A stretch of DNA of 9,316 nt, from positions 1 to 9,316 of the forward strand of contig DJFA01000041.1 of the NCBI GenBank assembly GCA_002431975.1, written 5' to 3'. The position numbers were made by a program, and so were the translations under genes. This DNA comes from Ruminococcus sp. UBA5884 (lineage in GTDB: Bacteria; Bacillota; Clostridia; Oscillospirales; Ruminococcaceae). Each line of letters starts with the position of its first letter. The first letter of the stretch is position 1. Of this stretch, positions 6,333 through 9,316 are shown one piece after another. The notes beneath the pieces were generated by a model. That model was not told where the DNA came from and did not search any database. It worked only from the letters and a program-made list of their open reading frames with translations.

Positions 6333-7097
6333 ATGAAAACAAAAGAAATACTGTTGGAACTTCGCACAAAGAACGGATTATCTCAGGACGCACTTGCAGA
6401 AAAAGTATTTGTTACACGTCAGGCTGTTTCACGCTGGGAAAATGGAGAAACTGTTCCCAATACAGAAACATTGAAATTGCTGTCCAGACTGTATGATGTT
6501 TCTATCAATACGCTTTTAGGTTCACCTATGCAGCTGATTTGTCAATGCTGCGGAATGCCTCTGGAGGATAGCAACATAAGCAAGGAAAAAGACGGTTTTT
6601 TAAATGAACATTACTGCAAATGGTGCTATGCAGACGGGGAGTATATGTACAGCGATATGGACGATTTGATTGACGTATGCGTTAAAAATATGGCAGATAA
6701 GGAACATTCAGAATCAGAAATACGTTCATATCTGCATAAAACGCTTCCTAAGCTTGACTACTGGAAACGATATAAAAAAATCGGCGGAAATAAAGCTTTT
6801 GAAGAATTTAAAAAAGTTCTGATTGATGAAATAAATGCTTTGAATGTCGAGGGTATGCCGAAGCTTGAAAAGCTTAATGCACTTGTCGGAAGCCATGTTA
6901 ATCTGAAATACAGACTCCCAAATGGAAATATGGTCAGATTTTTAGATGATAATACTACATATCTTGGAAATCAGCTTGAATGTGAGTTCGGCGGTGACAG
7001 ATGTTTTGGTGTTCTTGCAAATATGGATTTTATTATGGTGTGCACATATGAAAAAAACGGCGAAAATCCTGAATTGCTGATTTATAAAAAAAGATAA
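6333..7097 (+). CDS. XRE-type DNA-binding protein fused to a zinc-ribbon domain
   Basis: A 254-residue, three-part cytoplasmic protein, presumably a transcriptional regulator. Residues 5-62 are a Cro/C1-type helix-turn-helix (LRTKNGLSQDALAEKVFVTRQAVSRWENGETVPNTE...), with the recognition helix around TRQAVSRWE. Residues 69-150 match the 'putative zinc ribbon' type often seen as CQxCGMPL: Cys pairs C70/C73 and C95/C98, with an extra C72, then YADGEY, a helical DLIDVCVKNM stretch and LPKLDYWKRYKKIGG. Residues 165-253 form a C-terminal beta-rich domain (LNALVGSHVNLKYRLPNGNMVRFLDDN...LLIYKKR) that I cannot name with certainty. The start is secure: AAGGAGGG (6317-6324) lies 8 nt before the ATG. 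It has its own promoter and an adjoining inverted repeat, so autoregulation is plausible. Zinc, redox or a small ligand could be sensed, but nothing in the sequence decides which. Confidence 0.88.
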   Translation: MKTKEILLELRTKNGLSQDALAEKVFVTRQAVSRWENGETVPNTETLKLLSRLYDVSINTLLGSPMQLICQCCGMPLEDSNISKEKDGFLNEHYCKWCYADGEYMYSDMDDLIDVCVKNMADKEHSESEIRSYLHKTLPKLDYWKRYKKIGGNKAFEEFKKVLIDEINALNVEGMPKLEKLNALVGSHVNLKYRLPNGNMVRFLDDNTTYLGNQLECEFGGDRCFGVLANMDFIMVCTYEKNGENPELLIYKKR

Positions 7098-7118
7098 GGC
7101 AGTAATCTGTCTGTTTAT

Positions 7119-7141
7119 GCAGGAGCGACTATTGGTCGCTT
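7119..7141. repeat. small stem-loop, possible relative of the 3657-3727 repeat
   Basis: AGCGAC (7124-7129) and GTCGCT (7135-7140) form a 6-bp stem, extendable by a G-U, around TATTG. The unit GCAGGAGCGACTATTGGTCG resembles the reverse complement of 3705-3727 (GCAGGGGCGAACTATGTTCG) in sequence and fold. No T-tract follows directly. It sits between the XRE stop and the shared terminator. Confidence 0.45.
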
Positions 7142-7145
7142 ATAC

Positions 7146-7182
7146 AAAAAAAGGGAAGGATAAAAAATCCTTCCCTTTATCT
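7146..7182. terminator. bidirectional intrinsic terminator between convergent genes
   Basis: AAAGGGAAGGAT (7150-7161) pairs perfectly with ATCCTTCCCTTT (7167-7178) around AAAAA. Read on the minus strand, the stem is followed by seven T's (7152-7146 reversed), making it a strong terminator for the PTS gene that ends at 7185. Read on the plus strand the tail is weaker (TTTATCTGTTTATTT), but it could still end the XRE transcript. Confidence 0.9.
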
Positions 7183-7184
7183 GT

Positions 7185-9263
7185 TTATTTAATTATTTCA
7201 ATTGCTCTTTCACCATGTTTTACAGCTCCGGAAGCTATAATTTTTATTTCTGAATAATCATCTGAATTAGTAATAACCATAGGAGTTACAAGTCTGTATC
7301 CGGCTTTTCTGATATTTTCAGCATCAAATTCAATCAATGCATCACCTTTTTTTACTTTCTGATTTTCAGTTATTTTATATTCAAAATATTTTCCCTGAAG
7401 TTCAACAGTATCCATTCCTACATGAATAAGAATATCCATACCGTCATCAGTGGTTATTCCGACAGCGTGTTTTGATTCAACAAGATTGCATACAGTACCG
7501 TCACATGGAGCATATACTATATTTTCAGAAGGTTCAATGGCAATGCCTTTTCCGAGTATTCCGGCACTGAATACGCCGTCATTGATATCTTCAAGAGAAA
7601 CAATATTTCCTGAAAGTTCCGCACAGATAAATGCTGAATTTTTCGCAGGAGCTGAATCTGTAAGATTTGCAAGATATTCTTCAAGGTGAGCCTTTATTAC
7701 ATTTACCTTAGGGCCGTAAACTATCTGAATACCGTTTCCTTTATGGATAACACCGGCAGCACCGCTCTGTTTAAGAATAGTATCATTTGCAAGATTACCG
7801 TCTTTAAGGGTAATTCTGAGTCTTGTGGCACAGCAGTCAACATCACTTATATTATTTTTGCCTCCAAGACCTTCAACTATAAGCATACTTGTCTGGTCAT
7901 CTGATGAAGCGGAAGCAGATGGAGCATTATCAGCATTTTTGCGTGCATTTACATCTGCACGGGTATAAAGTTTTGTTTCAACGTCATCAGGTTCACGTCC
8001 CGGAGTCTGATAATTGAAGTGTTTTATCATAAAGCTGAATACAAAGTAGTAGATAAAGAAATAAACTATACCGACAATAACAATCCATATCCAGTGAGTT
8101 TTGCTGTTGCCCTGAAGTATTCCGAAAAGGAAAAGGTCTATAAGTCCGCCTGAGAAAGTCATTCCTACTCCTACATTAAAGATATGCATAAGCATATATG
8201 AGAGTCCTGCAAGTACACAGTGTACACCATACATAAGAGGAGCAACAAATATAAATGTAAATTCAAGAGGTTCTGTAATACCTGTTATCATTGAAGTGAG
8301 AGCTGCTGAGAGAAGAAGACCGCCTGCAACTTTTCTTTTTTCAGGTCTTGCACAGCGGTACATTGCAAGAGCAGCACCAGGAAGACCAAATATCATAAAC
8401 GGGAATTTTCCGCTCATAAATCTTGTGGCAGAAACAGCAAATTCAGTTGTTGATGAATCTGCAAGCTGTGCAAAGAATATATTCTGAGCACCTGAAACTG
8501 TCTGACCTGCGATTTCCATAGTTCCGCCGACAGCGGTCTGCCAGAAAGGCATATAGAATACATGATGGAGTCCGAAAGGAATCAAGGCTCTTTCAATTAT
8601 GCCGTATATCCATGTTCCTGCATATCCTGAGGCAAGTACAAGATTTCCAAGAGCATATATTCCGCTCTGTACAACAGGCCATACAAAAAACATCAGTATG
8701 CCGACTGCAACATATGTTATTGAACAGACGATAGGTACAAATCTTGTTCCGCCGAAAAATGAAAGTACCTGAGGAAGCTCGATATTATAGAATTTGTTAT
8801 GAAGTGCGGCAACTCCGAGTCCTACAATAATACCTCCGAAAACACCTGTCTGGAGAGTGGTAATTCCGAGTACGCTTGCAGTAGAGTTTTCAAGCATTGC
8901 ATCAGCTCCGCCCTTTGCAGTAATAAGGGCACTTATTGTTACATTCATTATAATAAATGATACTGCACCTGCAAGAGCCGCAACTGATTTTTCATTTTTA
9001 GCCATGCCTATTGCAACACCCATTGCAAAAAGAAGCGGCAGGTTATCAAATACAGCACTTCCTGCACGGCTCATAATATCGAGAATTGTATAAATTACAG
9101 AACCGGGATATATAAATCTGCTTAATCCGTATGCTGTAAGAGTTGTTTCATTTGTGAATGAACTGCCTATTCCGAGAAGCAGACCGGCTACAGGCAATAT
9201 AGCTATAGGGAGCATGAATGAGCGTCCGACACGCTGAAGTACTCCGAAAACTTTGTCTTTCAT
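7185..9263 (-). CDS. ptsG: glucose-type PTS transporter, fused EIICBA
   Basis: A 692-residue phosphotransferase permease that imports and phosphorylates a hexose, probably glucose, using phosphate from HPr. The order is IIC-IIB-IIA. IIC (about 1-415) opens with LQRVGRSFMLPIAILPVAGLLLGIG, has many membrane helices, and carries IPFGLHHVFYMPFW (228-241; H233/H234) and GITEPLEF (328-335; E331). A Ser/Ala/Asp-rich linker spans about 420-458. IIB (about 459-535) has DCCATRLR, in which C478 is the expected phospho-cysteine and C477 an unusual neighbour. IIA (about 555-680) has the pair H599 (SKHAVGI) and phospho-acceptor H614 (LIHVGMDTVEL). All catalytic residues are present. The HHVFY form favours glucose (PtsG) over N-acetylglucosamine (NagE), but maltose or other glucosides are not excluded. 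GGAGGA (complement of 9271-9276) is 7 nt before the ATG. Control by a GlcT-type antiterminator or CcpA would lie beyond the right edge. Confidence 0.93.
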   Translation of the reverse strand: MKDKVFGVLQRVGRSFMLPIAILPVAGLLLGIGSSFTNETTLTAYGLSRFIYPGSVIYTILDIMSRAGSAVFDNLPLLFAMGVAIGMAKNEKSVAALAGAVSFIIMNVTISALITAKGGADAMLENSTASVLGITTLQTGVFGGIIVGLGVAALHNKFYNIELPQVLSFFGGTRFVPIVCSITYVAVGILMFFVWPVVQSGIYALGNLVLASGYAGTWIYGIIERALIPFGLHHVFYMPFWQTAVGGTMEIAGQTVSGAQNIFFAQLADSSTTEFAVSATRFMSGKFPFMIFGLPGAALAMYRCARPEKRKVAGGLLLSAALTSMITGITEPLEFTFIFVAPLMYGVHCVLAGLSYMLMHIFNVGVGMTFSGGLIDLFLFGILQGNSKTHWIWIVIVGIVYFFIYYFVFSFMIKHFNYQTPGREPDDVETKLYTRADVNARKNADNAPSASASSDDQTSMLIVEGLGGKNNISDVDCCATRLRITLKDGNLANDTILKQSGAAGVIHKGNGIQIVYGPKVNVIKAHLEEYLANLTDSAPAKNSAFICAELSGNIVSLEDINDGVFSAGILGKGIAIEPSENIVYAPCDGTVCNLVESKHAVGITTDDGMDILIHVGMDTVELQGKYFEYKITENQKVKKGDALIEFDAENIRKAGYRLVTPMVITNSDDYSEIKIIASGAVKHGERAIEIIK

Positions 9264-9316
9264 AAATTATTCCTCCAATCCATTATTAATATAACGCAAA
9301 TTCGACAACAAAATTT

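Noticed and set aside
4203..6496. Short open frames 4203-4430, 5774-5980 and 6178-6393 on the minus strand and 6296-6496 on the plus strand
   Set aside because: They are shadows of the GtrA/CapA, orphan and XRE genes; the plus-strand one overlaps a well-supported start and its ribosome binding site.
7450..9093. Plus-strand open frames inside the PTS gene (7450-7689, 7686-7904, 8296-8487, 8857-9093)
   Set aside because: They are antisense to a complete, motif-verified EIICBA and show no domain or ribosome binding site of note.
9280..9316. Possible minus-strand promoter for the PTS gene (TATATT near 9288-9293)
   Set aside because: No matching -35 at proper spacing is visible before the window ends, so the real promoter and any antiterminator site may lie outside.

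Overview
The window is AT-rich DNA from a low-GC Bacillota, most likely a Ruminococcus-like gut or rumen clostridium. The grounds are AT-rich codon use, GGAGG-type ribosome binding sites, textbook sigma-A promoters, a Gram-positive-type RlmA and RqcH, a lipoprotein-anchored CapA and a fused EIICBA sugar PTS. The genus is an inference from overall style, not from a marker gene.

Positions 96-3575 hold a tightly packed plus-strand operon of four genes. They are rlmA (23S rRNA guanine-N1 methyltransferase), rqcH (ribosome quality-control NFACT protein), an Mpg/AAG-type 3-methyladenine DNA glycosylase, and a small membrane-anchored FxLYD-like protein. Spacing is 5 nt, then 1-nt and 4-nt overlaps, so translation is probably coupled. 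A strong intrinsic terminator closes the unit. Behind it lies an intergenic stem-loop repeat (3657-3727) able to form two competing hairpins.

Positions 3760-5633 are a second plus-strand unit with a clear promoter: a GtrA-family four-helix membrane protein, then a CapA-family lipoprotein, then a terminator. Both point to cell-envelope polysaccharide work. The GtrA start is best placed at 3846, after a GGAGG site.

Positions 5655-6232 hold a tRNA-Leu(CAG) with a perfect consensus promoter and its own terminator. A 127-residue protein of unknown function follows immediately, starts at GTG 5849, and has no visible promoter of its own. Next comes a gene with its own promoter (6280-6309) for an XRE-type regulator fused to a zinc-ribbon domain and a C-terminal domain.

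Positions 7146-9276 hold, on the minus strand, a complete glucose-type PTS EIICBA transporter. It converges on the XRE gene across a hairpin that can terminate in both directions. Its regulatory leader runs off the right edge.

This is mostly ordinary chromosomal backbone. No CRISPR array, phage module, transposase or defence island is visible. The parts most worth a second look are the orphan protein behind the tRNA terminator, the small stem-loop repeats, the Asp-to-Glu change in the RqcH DR motif, and the XRE/zinc-ribbon regulator with an inverted repeat at its promoter.
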